This document shows, one piece after another, positions 45,234 through 56,195 of a stretch of DNA of 64,000 nucleotides (its first letter is position 1; each line of letters starts with the position of its first letter). The stretch lies in NCBI GenBank assembly GCA_024803745.1, contig JANJXV010000002.1:41933757-41997756 (forward strand). Direction: 5' to 3'. The stretch comes from Megascapheus bottae (taxonomy: Eukaryota > Chordata > Mammalia > Rodentia > Geomyidae). The notes under the pieces were generated by a model. The model was not told the origin of the DNA. It made no database searches and was given only the letters and a program-made list of their open reading frames with translations. Both the position numbers and the translations under genes were made by a program.

Positions 45234-45475
45234 GTGGAAAAGGCAAAGAAAGAAGGAAAGACAGAGAGGATAATGACAGAGGGGGAAGAAGGAAGGAAGG
45301 AAGGAAGGAAGGAAAGAAGGAAGGAAGGAAGGAAGGAAGGAAGGAAGGAAGGAAGGAAGGAAGGAAGGAAGGAAGGAAGAGACAGAGGGAGGGAAAGAGG
45401 AAGGTAGGGAGGAATGGGGAAGGAAGGAAGAAAGGAAAGAAGTAAAAAGGAAGAAAGAAGTAAGGAAAAAAGATA
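45234..45475. repeat. (GAAG)n microsatellite grown from a SINE tail
   Basis: An almost pure run of GGAA/GAAG units begins at the 3' end of the B1-dID-like SINE. The Ser/Phe/Leu/Pro-rich minus-strand frames are artefacts. Confidence 0.96.
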
Positions 45476-45479
45476 GGAC

Positions 45480-46265
45480 AAAGCAAAACTTGTTTTTCAA
45501 ACCAATACTCTTCAAATTAGAAGTTTGCCCAGTTTCATAAAACAATTACCTTTTAAAAAGCTTTAATAATTAGAGATTCCATTATTGAAGAGTCTATTGA
45601 ATTGGTAGTATATAAAATCCTTAAAATTCCTTTTCTAATAAGTAAAATATATCAAGTACTTGAGAGAAAACCTCTTACCTTCTTCTCTAAAATAAAATTT
45701 CTCAATTTTGTAAAGCTTTGAGGATACTCAGCTTAAAAAAACAATTTCTTGAGAAAATTAGAATTATCCGACCATTAAAACAAATCCCTAAAAAATTTAC
45801 TTCATTTACTATTGAAAACAGTGACAAAAAACTTGAATTTCCAGAGAAAACAGTGGTCATCCATTAGTCAGTAATTCCTTCATAAGATAAATGGCTTTTC
45901 TAATTGGTAGTTTCTTTAGTGAAATATTTCATAAAAGGACACATGTACCAGAATCCTGTCACTACATGATGCCACTCTATGTTGTAAGAATCTTTGTCTT
46001 TATACTTACCTGGGTAAATGCAGTATTTTCTCTGGTTCCTCTGAATTATCATCCAGCATACTGCATATTGATCTCACCCATTCTTCAGTATTAAATGGTT
46101 GCATTATTGTTCTCTGTTACCAGGGAAATTTAGGATTTACGCAGCACAGCAGAGAGATCTAGATCTAGTAGTAAAATTAAATATTTCTCGAAGCATTTAT
46201 GCAAGAACAGTGTTTATTTTTCTGTGGAGGACAAGAACTTCAAACCATTTATTAGAGTATCATGA
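45480..46265. other. Unique AT-rich DNA
   Basis: Nothing recognised. Confidence 0.5.
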
Positions 46266-46267
46266 AC

Positions 46268-46604
46268 ACTGTTGAAGTCTACATAGCATGCTACTTCATG
46301 CCTATAATCTCAGCACTCTGAAGGTAGAATTGGGAGGATTTTTTTTCCCCTGGGAACTGTCCCTGAGCTCTTCAGCTCAAGGCTAGCACTCTACCACTTG
46401 ACTCACAGCACCACTTCCAGTTTTCAGGTGGGTAATTGGAGATAAAAGTATCACGGTCTTTTCATGCTCAAGCTGGGTTTGAATGGTGATGAGCCTCAGA
46501 GCTCAGCCTCCTGTGTAGCTAGAATTACAGTTATGAGCCACTGGCGGTGGGCTGGGAGGGTACAATTTGGGCTACATAGTGATACCCTGTCTCAAATAAA
46601 TGCT
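46268..46604 (+). mobile_element. B1 SINE split by a 7SL-Geo SINE
   Basis: The B1 head ATGCCTATAATCTCAGCACT, CTGAAGGTAGAATTGGGAGG stops at about 46343. The B1 tail TACAATTTGGGCTACATAGT, GATACCCTGTCTCAAATAAA resumes at about 46552. The words TGGGAGGAT and TGGGAGGGT on the two sides look like the TSD of the inserted SINE. Confidence 0.85.
46344..46550 (-). mobile_element. 7SL-Geo SINE nested in B1
   Basis: Reversed: GGGAACTGTCCCTGAGCTCT, CTTCAGCTCAAGGCTAGCAC, GGTAATTGGAGATAAAAGTA, GAGCTCAGCCTCCTGTGTAG, TTATGAGCCACTGGCGG. Confidence 0.9.
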
Positions 46605-46605
46605 T

Positions 46606-46930
46606 GTTAAATATGAATAAATAATATGAAAACTGTGATAATCATATAATCACATGCATTTCCATTTAGTTGTCATTCTGACATGGAGTTATGGCTCATA
46701 TGAGGTACAATCAATCCCTACACTCAGAGGCACATCTGCTGTTTCTGAAAACCTTCAGTCTTTCATGGCCCTAACCGGAGGGTGAGGGGAAGCAGAGTTC
46801 AGCATTATAGAGTTCTCCCATGCTCTGGTACTGGCTCCATACTCTGCATTTTCTGTTAGGGTTAGTCTAATAAGAGCGCTGTATGGAGAACTTTTTGTCT
46901 CCATTTTATAGAGAAGAAAGATTTAGAGTT
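46606..46930. other. Unique DNA
   Basis: Nothing recognised. Confidence 0.45.
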
Positions 46931-46935
46931 GTTTG

Positions 46936-46990
<55 letters not shown>

Positions 46991-46997
46991 TGTGTGT
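46936..46997. repeat. (GT)n microsatellite
   Basis: About 30 GT units with one TA interruption, directly at the reversed A-tail position of the next SINE, so probably derived from that tail. Confidence 0.95.
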
Positions 46998-47184
46998 TTT
47001 GCCAGTCCTGGGCCTTGGACTCAGGGCCTGAACACTGCCCTTGGGTTTTCCTCAAGGCTAGCACTCTACAACTTGAGACACAGCACCACTTCCAGCTTTT
47101 TTATGTATGTGGTACGCAGGAATTGAACCTGGCTCTTCATGCATGCTAGGCAAGCACTCTACCATTAAGTCAAACTCCCAGCCT
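46998..47184 (-). mobile_element. IDL-Geo SINE
   Basis: Reversed: GCCAGTCCTGGGCCTTGGAC, CCTCAAGGCTAGCACTCTAC, GTATGTGGTACGCAGGAATT, CATGCTAGGCAAGCACTCTA, AACTCCCAGCC. Confidence 0.94.
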
Positions 47185-47189
47185 CCCTA

Positions 47190-47330
47190 TATTTTTTTCT
47201 GTGGAGAAATGAATTAAATTTAGAAGTAGAATAAAAGTTATAACGAAAAGTTATAACATCATTTGATAGTAGCTGAGACGTTACGCATCACAGAACAATA
47301 TCATATGAATCTTACTAATTTCCTTTCCAG

Positions 47331-47380
<50 letters not shown>

Positions 47381-47884
47381 AAATATTGAGGCAAGTCTTG
47401 GAATTCAGTCTTTGCAGGCCCAAACTCATACCTCTTGTTGCATTTTAAAGTGCTTAGTTTTATTAGAGAAAGAAGACTCCTCCTTACTTCTTTCTTACTA
47501 CTTCTAAAAGGATTTTATATAAGATTTATTCAGAGTGAAGCTTTTGTTTTCCTTTTTCTTGCTGATTCTAAACTTGTGTCAAGCTGAAAGAGAAAGTAAA
47601 TCATACAAGGAAATCTCTACTTCTTTTTTTAGTAGGTAGCAAATTGAAGGTGCACACCTAAGGCTATCTTTTCAAGATTCGTTGGTACTTTGAAAAATTA
47701 CAAACAAATGTTTCCAATAGATCAAGTAAATATTTCTAAGTTCTATTGCAATCTAAGGATTAAAATTCTGACATACAAAAAAGTTAAGGTTATTTATGAG
47801 AAAATCAGTAGGACCACAATGTATAGGAAAAAGATGACAACTGGCAGTTTGTATAAAAGGAAGTATAAGTGGCTTAAAAAAACA
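47190..47884. other. Unique DNA with a CA tract
   Basis: A (CA)n tract fills about 47333-47375. No gene recognised. Confidence 0.5.
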
Positions 47885-47895
47885 TTTTAATTTCT

Positions 47896-48056
47896 GGGGC
47901 TGGGAGTTTGAGCTAGTAGTAGAGTGTTTTCCTAGCATGCACAAAGAGCTGGGTTTGATTCCTCAGTGCCTCATACACAGAAAAAGCCAGAAATGGTGCT
48001 CTAGCCCAAGGACAGCTCTCAGGACCTGAGTTCAAGCCCCAGCACTGGATAAAAAA
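47896..48056 (+). mobile_element. IDL-Geo SINE with internal deletion and exact TSD
   Basis: The head and linker are normal, but about 35 bases of the Geo half (the CTCAAGTGGTAGAGC region) are missing between GAAATGGTGCTCTAG and CCCAAGGACAGC. An exact 10-bp TSD, TTTAATTTCT, lies at 47886-47895 and 48057-48066. Confidence 0.92.
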
Positions 48057-48184
48057 TTTAATTTCTTTAACATTGTAATAATTCAAAATAAAATTATGAT
48101 AATAGTATACTTATATTTCCACTAGGCCACAAAGTTAAATTTCATTCTATGTTTCCAAAACACATAATGGTGAGATGTCAGTGG

Positions 48185-48233
48185 ACGGCTCACAACCCTC
48201 ATCTGTAGAGAATCATGGTAAAAGAATCAAGGA
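48185..48233 (+). mobile_element. Left half of a 7SL-Geo SINE split by the MRTO4 retrocopy (probable)
   Basis: CGGCTCACAACC and TAGAGAATCATGGTAAAAGA resemble the degraded 7SL head. The continuation GGAAAGTTCATAAGATTCTT starts exactly after the MRTO4 TSD at 50022. Confidence 0.55.
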
Positions 48234-49391
48234 GGCACGTGTCTCCAGCGCGATGCCTAAATCCAAGCGGGACAAGAAAGTTTTCCTAACCAAAACCACC
48301 AAAAAAGGCTGGGAACTGAAACAGAAGCTGATAGAAGAGCTTTGGAAATGTGTAGACATAAACAAGTACCACTTCATCTTCTCCGTGGCCAACATGAGAA
48401 ACAGCAAGCTGAAGGGCATCTGGAATGCCTGGAAGCACAGCCAGATGTTCTTTGGCAAAAACAAGGTGATGACGGTGGCCTTGGGACGAAGCCCATCTAA
48501 TGAATACAAAGACAACCTGCACCAGGTCAGCAAGAAATTGAGGGGTAAAGCTGGTCTTCTTTTTACCAACCGCACAAAGGATGATGAGTGAGGTTCAGGA
48601 AATGCACACAGGTGGACTTTGCCCTAGCAGGTAACAAAGCAGCTTTCACCATGAGCCTGGACCCAGGGCCTCTGGAGCAGTTCCCCCACTCCATGGAGCC
48701 ACAGTTGAGGCAGCTAAGCCTGCCTACTGCCCTCCAAAAGGGTGTGGTGACCTTGCTGTCTGACTATGAGGTGTGCAAGGAGGGGGATGTGCTGACACCG
48801 GAGCAGGCCTGAGTTCTGAAACTCTTTGGGTATGAGATGGCTGAGTTCAAGGTGACCATCCAATACATGTGGGATGCACAGTCCGGAAGATGTCAGCCGA
48901 TGAAAGATGACCTTCCCGAGAGGGCTCCTGAGTCTGAGGAGGAGTCTGAGGAAGATGAGGACGACTGAGGCCTTCAGCAGCGTCAGCACAGTCTTCACCG
49001 CACAGGACTCTGGAGGACTCCACTGCCTTCTCCAGGAAGTCTCTATTCATTTTGGTATAGATGAAGACAGGGAGGCTATTTTCAAAGAATAAAATTGAGA
49101 CCACAGCAAGAGACTTGTAAGTTAAAGCCCTTGGGATTGTGCTCCCCTTGGACTCTAGGAGTTCTAGTGTAGTCCTGACCCTGTGGGACCACTCCTGCCC
49201 TGGGCAGAGCATTACCACTCTGGGGGTGGCCCAGAGCAACCCCCACAGTGGGGCTCCCTCCTTTCCAGGAGAGGGTTGTGGTGCCCTTCACTTCCTACAG
49301 GGAATTTCTGAAAAAAGTTGGATGCCTATATTCCAAACCCAGAGCTGACTGATGGATACCAACAAGTCCAGGGTCTTTAGAAACTCAAGAA

Positions 49392-49638
49392 AGGCCAGGG
49401 ACCTGTGGCTCATGTCTGTAATCCTAGCTACCCTGGAGGTCTGAGATCTGAGGAGTGCAGTTCAAAGCCAATTTGGGTGAGAAAGTCTGGGAGATTTACC
49501 TCCAGTTAACTGCCAGAAAGATGGAAGCAGAGCTGTGGCTCAAGTGGTATAGCAACAGCCTTAGGTTTAAACAAAAAAACCTCAGAAGAGCACCTATCCC
49601 CTGAGTTCAAATCCCAGGACCAGCAACCCAAAGAAAAA
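49392..49638 (+). mobile_element. 7SL-Geo SINE in the MRTO4 retrocopy 3' UTR
   Basis: Head ATGTCTGTAATCCTAGCTAC, GAGTGCAGTTCAAAGCCAAT, middle CCTCCAGTTAACTGCC, Geo half GCTCAAGTGGTATAGCAACA and GAGTTCAAATCCCAGGACC. It is either a later insertion or part of the parental 3' UTR. Confidence 0.9.
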
Positions 49639-49687
49639 GGGGTAGATGAGGTGCTGACATCAAGTGAATTTTATATTGGTCTGCAAA

Positions 49688-49855
49688 AGCGCTGGGGGAT
49701 ATAGTCTGGTGGCACAGCATTTACCTACTAGTTCCATCCCTAGCACCTCAAGAAAATAACTTTGTCAGTTTGGCAGAGTAACAACTCAGTAGTGAAGTGC
49801 TTGCCTGACTTGGGTGAGCCCTAGGCACTGTGGCAGCATCCCCCAAAAGGAAGGT
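49688..49855 (+). mobile_element. Two degraded ID-like units (tentative)
   Basis: GCGCTGGGGGATATAGTCTG with TCCATCCCTAGCACCTCAAG, then ACTCAGTAGTGAAGTGCTTG with CCTGACTTGGGTGAGCCCTA look like tRNA-derived ID heads lacking parts of their box B region. They lie within the retrocopy 3' UTR. Confidence 0.4.
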
Positions 49856-50022
49856 GAGCTGGCTCAGAAATTAACCTGTTACCAGGTTCAAACCACTGCT
49901 GAAACAGGTGCAGAAAACACGGAACTTGGCACCCTTCTCACACCACTCACTCTGTGAATCTCTTCTCCGTGTCCTTTGTGATAATAAAACAACAAATTCC
50001 CTGAAAAAAAAAGAATCAAGGA

Positions 50023-50204
50023 AAGTTCATAAGATTCTTATCTCCAATTAACTACTAGTAAATAAACAAATAAATAAATGAGCAAATAAATAAAATAAGA
50101 AGCTGTAGCTCAAGTGGTAGAGTGCTCTGGAGCAAAAAAATTCAAGGACAGGGCCTAGGCCTGAGTTTAAGCCCCAAAATCAGCACACACACACACACAC
50201 TCAC
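50023..50204 (+). mobile_element. Right half of the 7SL-Geo SINE split by MRTO4
   Basis: AAGTTCATAAGATTCTTATC, CTCCAATTAACTACTAGTAA, an internal (AAAT)n expansion at 50060-50098, then the Geo half GTAGCTCAAGTGGTAGAGTG and TTTAAGCCCCAAAATCAG, ending in a CA tract. Confidence 0.75.
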
Positions 50205-50318
50205 ACCATCATCGCCACCAGTACCAACAACAATGCAAACAGAAGTGTTGGTTTAAATTAGCCAAGTGCCTTAATGAACACACATATATATATGAACATA
50301 TATATGTGTATGTATATA

Positions 50319-50504
50319 TCCAGTCCTGGACTTGAGCTCAGGGCCTGAGCATTGTCCTTGGATTTTCTCAAGGCTGGAGCTCTACCACTTGAGCCTCAGA
50401 ACCACTTCCAGCTTTTTTTCTATATATGTGGTACCGAGGAATCAAACCCAGGTCTTTGTGCATGCTAGGCAAGCACTCTACCACCAGGCCAAATTCCTGG
50501 CCCC
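50319..50504 (-). mobile_element. IDL-Geo SINE
   Basis: Reversed and well preserved: CCAGTCCTGGACTTGAGCTC, TCAAGGCTGGAGCTCTACCA, CCGAGGAATCAAACCCAGGT, GCATGCTAGGCAAGCACTCT, CCAGGCCAAATTCCTGG. ATATATGTATAT stretches lie on both sides. Confidence 0.95.
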
Positions 50505-50509
50505 ATATA

Positions 50510-50999
50510 TGTATATTTTTAAAAGAAGCTTTAAGTGTATTTGAGGGTTTTATTTTTGTACGTTTTCTTTTTAAATTTAAAATCCAGGGACCTGAGAGAA
50601 GAAACATAAGATGGTCATTTGGTGATATTTGGGAAATAGGTTTTCATGACCTAACAATAAGTCACGCTCTGAAACTAAATTGCAGTAAAATTCATATTTA
50701 ACAAATCACACCTAACAAGTGATATAAGTAGCACTAATAGTGAATAATCTTTCGAGTTTTTATTTTTACTTGTTTGATTTATATTTTTCAAGTTTATTCT
50801 CAAAATTATAAAAAAATTTTGAGGAAGAGTTAAAGATCATACTGACAATAAAACTCCCTAACCTTACAGATTAAATAATATGGAGAAAGAGAGAGGAATT
50901 GAAACCTAGGTATCTTAGTGTAACACGAGGTTCTTTATAGTTATAATCCAGTTACTGTAGTCTATCTGTGACCAAAATTCCAACTCAAAATGTTTTTTA
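50510..50999. other. Unique AT-rich DNA
   Basis: Nothing recognised. Confidence 0.5.
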
Positions 51000-51019
51000 A
51001 ATTAACCACACTGCCTAAC

Positions 51020-51245
51020 AGACAACACAGAGTGACAAACTGACCGCCAGAGCAAATGTTGCATTGGGATGTAAGTCTCCAACACCCCGGGCCAAAACCA
51101 TGGTGCTCAGCCTGCTGAGGACGTGGCTGATGCTCTCTGCAGGGTATGGCCAGGGCTTTGCCCCCCGGCTGCAGCAGAATGGTGGGTAAATACAGTCTGT
51201 CCAGAAGAGAGTGACCATAGCAGTAAAACGTCTGGAAACATAGGA
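51020..51245. other. GC-rich island of unknown origin
   Basis: A 200-bp block clearly GC-richer than its flanks. The minus strand has a 78-codon open frame (51015-51251) with stretches such as MVLARGVGDLHPNATFALAV. The plus strand also has a partial open frame (TMVLSLLRTWLMLSAGYGQG). I do not recognise the family. It could be a gene fragment, a retrocopy piece or an unusual unique sequence. Confidence 0.4.
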
Positions 51246-51269
51246 CTTCACAGCTTGAAATTCTCCCTG

Positions 51270-51735
51270 GCTTCTTAGTATTGTCAGAATAGAGTCAGAC
51301 TCCTGCCAAGACTCTGATTCATCCTAGAAGTCTCTTCTCTTACTCAAAGTCTAATCCCTCCAGTCTTGCTACAATTCCTTTAATATATCAAGTTCCTCCC
51401 CACTTCTTAACTGCTTGAAGTACTCCATCACCAGCTTAGAAGGCATCACCCCCTCCCACCTCCTCTGTCCCTGATCCTGTTTCCTTCACACAGACATTCT
51501 TGCCTAGATATTGCTTACTTTTTTTCAGGTCTCAGAGAAAGTATTTCTTTCCTCAGAAACACATCTCTGATCAACCACATAGGAAAAAAGTCTCTTTGTT
51601 ATAGGTCTCGTTTTACACTATTATTTCACACAGTTAATATCTTTCTTACATTTCTATTTCTTGTTACACTGTAACCTGTGAAGGTAGTACTTTGTGTGTG
51701 TTATAACCTCAGAATATATACAGTGCGTTGCTCAT
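51270..51735 (+). mobile_element. L2 3' UTR (long fragment)
   Basis: The pyrimidine-rich order typical of the L2 3' region is visible: CACTTCTTAACTGCTTGAAG, CCCTCCCACCTCCTCTGTCC, CACAGACATTCTTGCC, TTTTTTTCAGGTCTCAGAGA, CATCTCTGATCAACCACATA, TTTCTATTTCTTGTTACACT, then GTAACCTGTGAAGGTAGTAC. Ancient and inactive. Confidence 0.68.
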
Positions 51736-51739
51736 GCTG

Positions 51740-53820
51740 TGTTTTATTTTTTCATAAATGAACTGTGTAAAAAACTATGTAACTAAGTTTTTATGACCGA
51801 CTGTCCCTTCCATACCTTAATTTCTTCATAGTGTTCAGAAAATAAGATCCTAGACCTGATAAAGAGAAGGTGGGGGAAGCAGTATGTGCTTGTGTGAACA
51901 CATGGGCACCTTCATTAGCTAGAATGACTACAGCACTACAGTTGTAAGAAAATGATTTTTCAAAATTCAAATGATTTAACTAGCACCTAGGATGGTGATG
52001 AACTTCCCTGTTCTGAAGTATGCAAGACTTTTGGGGTCTAACCATGGGCCAGAGTTGCTGCAGGAGATTCCTACAGTGAATTGGAGCACGTTAAGCATCA
52101 CTTCAAAATGTATGATTTAGTGACTTAGTAATTAATCTCTAGCTGAAGAGGAACTACATAAGAAAGAGAAGATACAAGACAGGGCAAGGAGCTAAACAAA
52201 TAAAAACCTGGGGGAAGAAAAGAGAATGTAACACTGTCTCAGAACTTTCTATCTCATCATTTCAAACCTTCTCTGAGGCCTGAGTTGGCAGGATTCCCAG
52301 AGAAAACAAAACAAAGCAACCTAACAAAGCATCACACAAATGAAAGGGGACTGTAGCTGGGAGATGAGGAAATCCACTGAGGACAGAAACAGGTGACATG
52401 AAAGGCATGCTTTCTTTTCATGGCCTTTTCATTTCACTTAAAGGTACACCACTGAAATCAGTGTCCTCGGTAGAGGCCAATTTCCCGAATCCAGAAGCTT
52501 AGTATTAATGTCCACGTCTAAAAGAATATGTTGAAATGTTAGTGTTTCCTCTGTCTTCAATATTCTTAACCCAAAGTTGTCTCATCAGTTTGGAACGGGT
52601 AATGCCTGTTCAACAAACCCAGCTTTTTCATCCCCTTTGTATTTGCTTATTCAGTTCAGAAATTGTCCAATGGTCATCTTACTCTTTAATCAAGGGAATT
52701 AATATTGTAGTGAAAAGAAAAACAACTTACATTTGGCTTGAAAGACCCACACAGTGTTTCTGTTTGAGGTATGAGAGATGAAAAGTAAGCTATACAGTAA
52801 AGTCATCTTGCTAAGTGGTGACTTTTTATGTAACTGTAGTGCTGGAATGCCTTCTAAAATAGAATGCAAATTATTTACTTTGATCATGGCTAAAAATACG
52901 TAATAGTTATTTGATTCGGTCTGTATTTTAGACAATGAACTGAATGATTTGAATGTCAATCTTCGGAATTCCAGCAATAGTCTGGAAGCAGATGCAATTA
53001 TAGTTTCTTTTCCAAAAAAGGCCCAGAGTAGGGTAAATTGCTTACGTCAAGTCTGCAAGCTTAGAAGTGGCTTAGTCAGGAGACAGTGTCCTGTATTAGC
53101 ACATCTCCTGTTGGGTGTAGCTCAACATAACAAGTTTATGATCTGATGCAATAGACAAAGATTCTCACCCTCCCTTGATCCATCGTGGACAGAAAAAAGT
53201 TCAACAAAGAAAATTATATTCAGGGATGGTTGATTTTAGAAACTATGTTCTCTGTGGCAAAAAAAACCCACAGGAAAGTGTGTCAAGCATTGTGTTAACT
53301 TTAACTTGATAATGAAAATTTCACAATTCCACATATACTTCAGAGTAGAATATAATAATGTCCCATATATTGAGCAACCAATCACTGTTATTTTGCTATA
53401 TTCCTTCAGCTATTTTCTGTTCTGTGTTTATTTCAAAGAAAGATCAATATATTAATTCTTAAAATTCTTTAGTGTGCATCTCTAAAATATTAAGAACATT
53501 TTCTTGCATACTTTTCATTCCTAAGTAAATGAATGTTTCATGTCATCTCATACTCTGTCCATATTCAGATCTCACATCTGTTCTCAAATTTCCTATTTTC
53601 CTTTCACATATTTTGGCATAAGTTTATCATGGTATTGATGAGAGAGCTTTAAAAAAAAACTGTCCACATAGACAAAGCACATGTGAGAGGAATCTGGAAC
53701 AAAGGAGAATGGGTGCCTGGTTTTTGTCTAAAACTTATCACAGTCCTTCTTGGAGCTCAGCCAAAGTCACCAACATTACTTACTCTGAAATGCCACCTGG
53801 GTCTGGGCTTATGTGAAAAA
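51740..53820. other. Unique DNA
   Basis: No gene or repeat recognised. Short frames at 52536-53146 lack known domains. Confidence 0.5.
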
Positions 53821-53824
53821 TCAT

Positions 53825-54062
53825 AGTGTGAGGCTTTAGAGCATAGATTCGATCATCAGACTTCCCCCAATCCTTCATTTACTAGTTGTGTAGCCTTTGT
53901 CTAGTTCATCTCTTTGTCCTTTGTTGTTCTTGTGTGTAAACAAGACATATCAATTGCCATCTATTTCAGGGAATTGTTGAAACAATTAAATAAAATAATA
54001 TGAGAATTAAATGTTACTCAACAGTAGTAGATATGTAATAAGGGCTCAGTACATGTTACTAC
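53825..54062 (+). mobile_element. MIR SINE (near complete)
   Basis: TGAGGCTTTAGAGCATAGAT, TTCATTTACTAGTTGTGTAG, TTTGTCTAGTTCATCTC, GTAAACAAGACATATCAATT, GGGAATTGTTGAAACAATTA and TAATAAGGGCTCAGTACATG run in MIR order. Confidence 0.8.
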
Positions 54063-54199
54063 TTGGGTAGAGGAGGGATGGGTGAGAATGTTGAAAGGAC
54101 TGACAATGATCAAGTTATACCATATTCATAAACTGCTTTGTTAAATGACAACTCCTTTATACAACTACTTAAATAATAAAACATTTTAAGTGTTCTTAT

Positions 54200-54262
54200 C
54201 ATTGTCATCATAACCACCATCAAAATTATCATCATCACCATCAGCAGCAGCAGCAACAACAA
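54200..54262. repeat. (ATC/ACC/AGC)n trinucleotide-like tract
   Basis: CATCATAACCACCATC, ATCATCATCACCATCAGCAG, CAGCAGCAACAACAAG. Imperfect. Confidence 0.8.
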
Positions 54263-54264
54263 GA

Positions 54265-55545
54265 TCATTATGATGATTTTCCAGAAGGAGACTGGCTGCA
54301 GATTCCTGATGAATTCTGTAGCTGGGTGGGACATAGGAATGATTATGATAGGATATTAAGATAATAGACATAAATCACTTTATGCAATTCTTTTTCCAAA
54401 TACTCTTATGTGTTGTCATATGTCTATTTCTATAAAAAGCTATTTTAAAACCACATGCTTAGGACTGGCGCAAGCAGGCATCCAAACAAATAGCATTCTG
54501 TCTTGAGCTAGTCTCCAATCCCTCCGCATGAAACCACTACAAACCCACCAGCTACTGGGTACTGGAAAGAAGGAATGTTTTTCCATCTCAAGGCCATTAT
54601 CTTCATCATCTTGTTTATTCAGTTCTCCTACCTTCTCTAACTCACTTTCTAGACTCACCTTTTGGCCTATCTTGCAACACATGACCTTTTACTTTGAACA
54701 TGGACCACATCCCTTTATTGTCATACTTAACAAATCTCAGCAGAGTTAAGTCATTCTATATCTTATACAGACAATATAGTACCCAGTAAACACTATAATT
54801 AGAATTGGGATTATAGAAATGAGTAATGAGTCATTGCTATTCCCAACTAGCTTAGAATCTAATGAATCCCAGTAATCTGATATGCCTATTTCCTATAGCA
54901 TACTAACTAGACATTAGCCTATAGATAGTCACTTCACTTGTCTGTCTTTGATTTATAAATGTTTCACCGCCAACGAGAGTAGAGCTTCTATTTTTGATCA
55001 TCATTAAAAGAATTACAGGGTACTGAATTGTATATTTAGTCATCGAGTTGAAAAGTTTCCATCTAATACATTCATATTTATGGATGCCATAAAATTAATT
55101 TTGGACCGTTTATTTTATGAGGAAACCAAACTCAGTGCTGTAGACTATTAGATTTGAACAGAAGAGCAATAAATAACGCTAAAGGAGGTAGAAACCTCCT
55201 ACCAGTCACAAAGTACAGGAAGCATCAAGATGAATGTCCACAAAGAAGGGAACAGAGAAACTAAACTGTTGTATAATGTTCAAGTTTCCCTGGATGTAAC
55301 TGGTTCCTTCTGTCACTAGATACAAAACTAGAAGTTCATAAAAGTTACAACCCATCTTCCCTTCCTTTCTTTTAGGAAATTGGCTTAATTTGCCTGTACT
55401 AAGCTCTAATTTTACGGTTGAAATTGAAGCATGAAACATGCTGATTAATATTGTACACAAGAAGCCTCATTTAATATTTTTTGTGTAGGTACTCTCCCCA
55501 AAGACAAAAGGTGTGATATGGGTTTGAGGCTAGTTCAAAAGTAAA
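54265..55545. other. Unique DNA
   Basis: No feature recognised. Confidence 0.5.
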
Positions 55546-55547
55546 AA

Positions 55548-55757
55548 GGGCTGCATATTGATGGCTCACATCTGTAATCTTAGCTACTCAGGAGGATGAA
55601 ATCTGAGGGTCGCAGTTTGAAGCCAGCTTGGGTAGGAAAGTCTGAGACATCTCCAATTAACCACAAATAGATGGAAGTGTTGCTGTGGCTTAAGTAGTAA
55701 AATGCTAGCCTTGAATACAAAAGCTCAGACTTCAAGCCCCAGGACTAGCGAAATATT
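55548..55757 (+). mobile_element. 7SL-Geo SINE
   Basis: Head TGGCTCACATCTGTAATCTT, CTACTCAGGAGGATGAAATC, GGTCGCAGTTTGAAGCCAGC, middle CATCTCCAATTAACCAC, Geo half TGGCTTAAGTAGTAAAATGC and CTTCAAGCCCCAGGACTAGC. Confidence 0.92.
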
Positions 55758-55813
55758 AAATTAAATTTTTTAAAAAGTAGACACAGACTCATTGAACAGA
55801 AATCTAGCAATGG

Positions 55814-56179
55814 TAAAACCTAGATACATAAGGTCATATAAGATGAGACTAAATGAAAGGAACTCTAGGATATGGAAACAAGAGGTTTAGCTTGCGTGAA
55901 TGTTGTTCTTAGTGTACTGTTATTTCTCTTCTCTCGTTTTTTGCCCTTATGGTTAATCTCATATTGTTATTGCATCTAACTTTGTCACTGGGTATATCAT
56001 ATATACAGTTGTTTATTTGAAATAGGGAAGGGAAGGGGGAAAAACAAGGGATGGGGTGTGGAGGAAAATGGGAACAAAAACATGAGAAGGGGTATCAATG
56101 TGTGAGAATTAATTTACCTACCACCTGAGGAATGTAACTGTGACCCCTATATGCATTATCTCAACAATTAATAAAGATG
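55814..56179 (+). mobile_element. L1 3'-end insertion with TSD
   Basis: Direct 3' UTR (CTAGATACATAAGGTCATAT, TATTTGAAATAGGGAAGGGA, GAGAAGGGGTATCAATGTGT) ends at CAATTAATAAAGAT. A 15-bp TSD with one mismatch, GAAATCTAGCAATGG at 55799-55813 and GAAATCCAGCAATGG at 56180-56194, flanks it. Confidence 0.92.
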
Positions 56180-56195
56180 GAAATCCAGCAATGGA

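Larger units (their letters stand above)
48234..50008 (+). pseudogene. MRTO4 processed pseudogene, full-length retrocopy
   Basis: Intronless copy of MRTO4 (mRNA turnover 4 homologue, the nucleolar P0-like factor that acts in 60S ribosome assembly). A short leader precedes ATG 48253 ([20 protein letters not shown]). The frame is open to TGA 48589, covering [24 protein letters not shown] and [20 protein letters not shown] blocks. Small indels near 48575-48620 shift the frame. The rest continues as [39 protein letters not shown], then an in-frame stop (TGA where an Arg codon is expected, a typical CpG decay), [20 protein letters not shown] and the acidic ESEEDEDD tail ending at 48968. The 716-nt span fits a 239-residue parent. 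The 3' UTR runs to AATAAA at 49982-49988 and a poly-A run. The exact 14-bp TSD AAAAGAATCAAGGA lies at 48220-48233 and 50009-50022. Inactivated. Confidence 0.95.

Noticed and set aside
45066..45545. 159-codon minus-strand frame
   Set aside because: GAAG microsatellite plus SINE tail; no domain.
51060..51145. Possible exon boundaries (ATGTAAGT and CTCTCTGCAGGG)
   Set aside because: The motifs are individually splice-like, but no conserved coding frame links them and no second exon is seen.
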